DNA from: Candidatus Nanohalarchaeota archaeon
GTDB taxonomy: Archaea > EX4484-52 > B79-G9
Assembly (NCBI GenBank): GCA_003660865.1
Contig: QMVA01000123.1
Location: forward strand, 1-5,144
Direction of reading: 5' to 3'
DNA: 5,144 nt
The notes beneath the pieces are model-generated. The model saw only the letters and a list, made by a program, of their open reading frames with translations. It made no database searches and was not told the DNA's origin. Of the stretch, positions 4,771 to 5,144 are shown in pieces. Within the stretch, counting starts at the first letter, position 1, and each line of letters opens with the position of its first letter. A program made the translations under genes and the position numbers.

Positions 4771-5144
4771 GTGGTTAATTTGGTTAATGATAAACTTCAG
4801 AAGATTGGAAGTAAACTGAAGGTGTCTGGTCAGGATATTAAGGGTATTCAGAAAAGCCATACACTTTCGAAGATGAAATATTATATTGCGACTGCTGTTG
4901 TCGGGATACTTACGTTTGTTCTTGGGTTTTTTGCGGGACGGGGGACTTGTCCGGAAATATCTTCTGCATCTATTGTTTCTCCCGGAGGGTATCCATATGC
5001 GGCGGGACTTTTTGTGCCGGCGGCGATGAATGGGAAAAAGAAGACATCTAAAATTGCGGTTATGCTGATAAGTGTTATCGGATTTGTAGTGGTAGTCAAA
5101 ATGGCATCTGTTTTCGGTCAGGCGATAGATTATGGTGCTTATAA
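4771..5144 (+). CDS. Hypothetical membrane protein, 3' end outside the window
   Basis: The open frame runs from GTG 4771, immediately after an in-frame TGA, to the right edge (124 codons visible, no stop). The first 36 residues are soluble and lysine-rich. A membrane helix follows (about 37-56, YYIATAVVGILTFVLGFFAG), then a loop rich in Gly, Pro and Ser with a weak hydrophobic patch (77-86), the basic GKKKTSK, and a second membrane helix (about 94-113). No family is recognised. GTG 4771 suits a leaderless transcript from the TATA-like element at 4743-4748; TTG 4780 is an alternative, and neither has a clear Shine-Dalgarno. Codon use is G/T-rich like the two genes before it. The frame and membrane character are seen directly; the exact start and the function are not established. 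Confidence 0.6.
   Translation, partial: MVNLVNDKLQKIGSKLKVSGQDIKGIQKSHTLSKMKYYIATAVVGILTFVLGFFAGRGTCPEISSASIVSPGGYPYAAGLFVPAAMNGKKKTSKIAVMLISVIGFVVVVKMASVFGQAIDYGAY

Overview
The window looks archaeal and is moderately AT-rich. Four of the five start regions have a TATA-like element about 25-28 bp upstream of a plausible first codon, which is the spacing expected for leaderless archaeal transcripts. The fifth, pyruvate kinase, has a TATA box followed by a strong Shine-Dalgarno sequence. A two-pass membrane protein with a cytoplasmic winged helix is also a type common in archaea. The lineage (euryarchaeal, Altiarchaeota-like or DPANN) cannot be fixed from this sequence.

Layout: positions 1-256 hold a long nested palindrome ending in a T-run, a TA dinucleotide tract and a promoter with repeated TGATAC boxes. 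These precede a gene for a membrane-anchored winged-helix regulator (257-838). A 363-bp gap follows with no convincing plus-strand gene and possibly the remains of a small minus-strand gene. A minimal O6-alkylguanine-DNA alkyltransferase lies at 1202-1510. Positions 1511-1960 carry no gene but are rich in structure: a 15-bp stem-loop, a short palindrome and a 42-bp tandem repeat built around a perfect 20-bp palindrome. Then come pyruvate kinase (1994-3397), a SAM-dependent methyltransferase with a long helical, TPR-like C-terminal extension (3430-4716), and the start of a membrane protein that runs off the right edge (4771-5144).

All supported genes are on the + strand, yet base composition changes sharply near 1560-1690. 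To the left the + strand has C>G and A>T; to the right it has G well above C and is T-rich. The switch coincides with the palindromic repeat cluster. A negative-to-positive GC-skew change in this direction is the pattern seen at replication origins, so the 1511-1960 interval is a candidate origin or other replichore boundary. No cdc6/orc1 gene is in the window, so this remains inference.

The genes do not form an obvious single pathway. Pyruvate kinase is glycolytic and the alkyltransferase is DNA repair. The methyltransferase is closely spaced behind pyruvate kinase (32 bp) but seems to have its own TATA element. The regulator may control itself through the TGATAC boxes that straddle its start.
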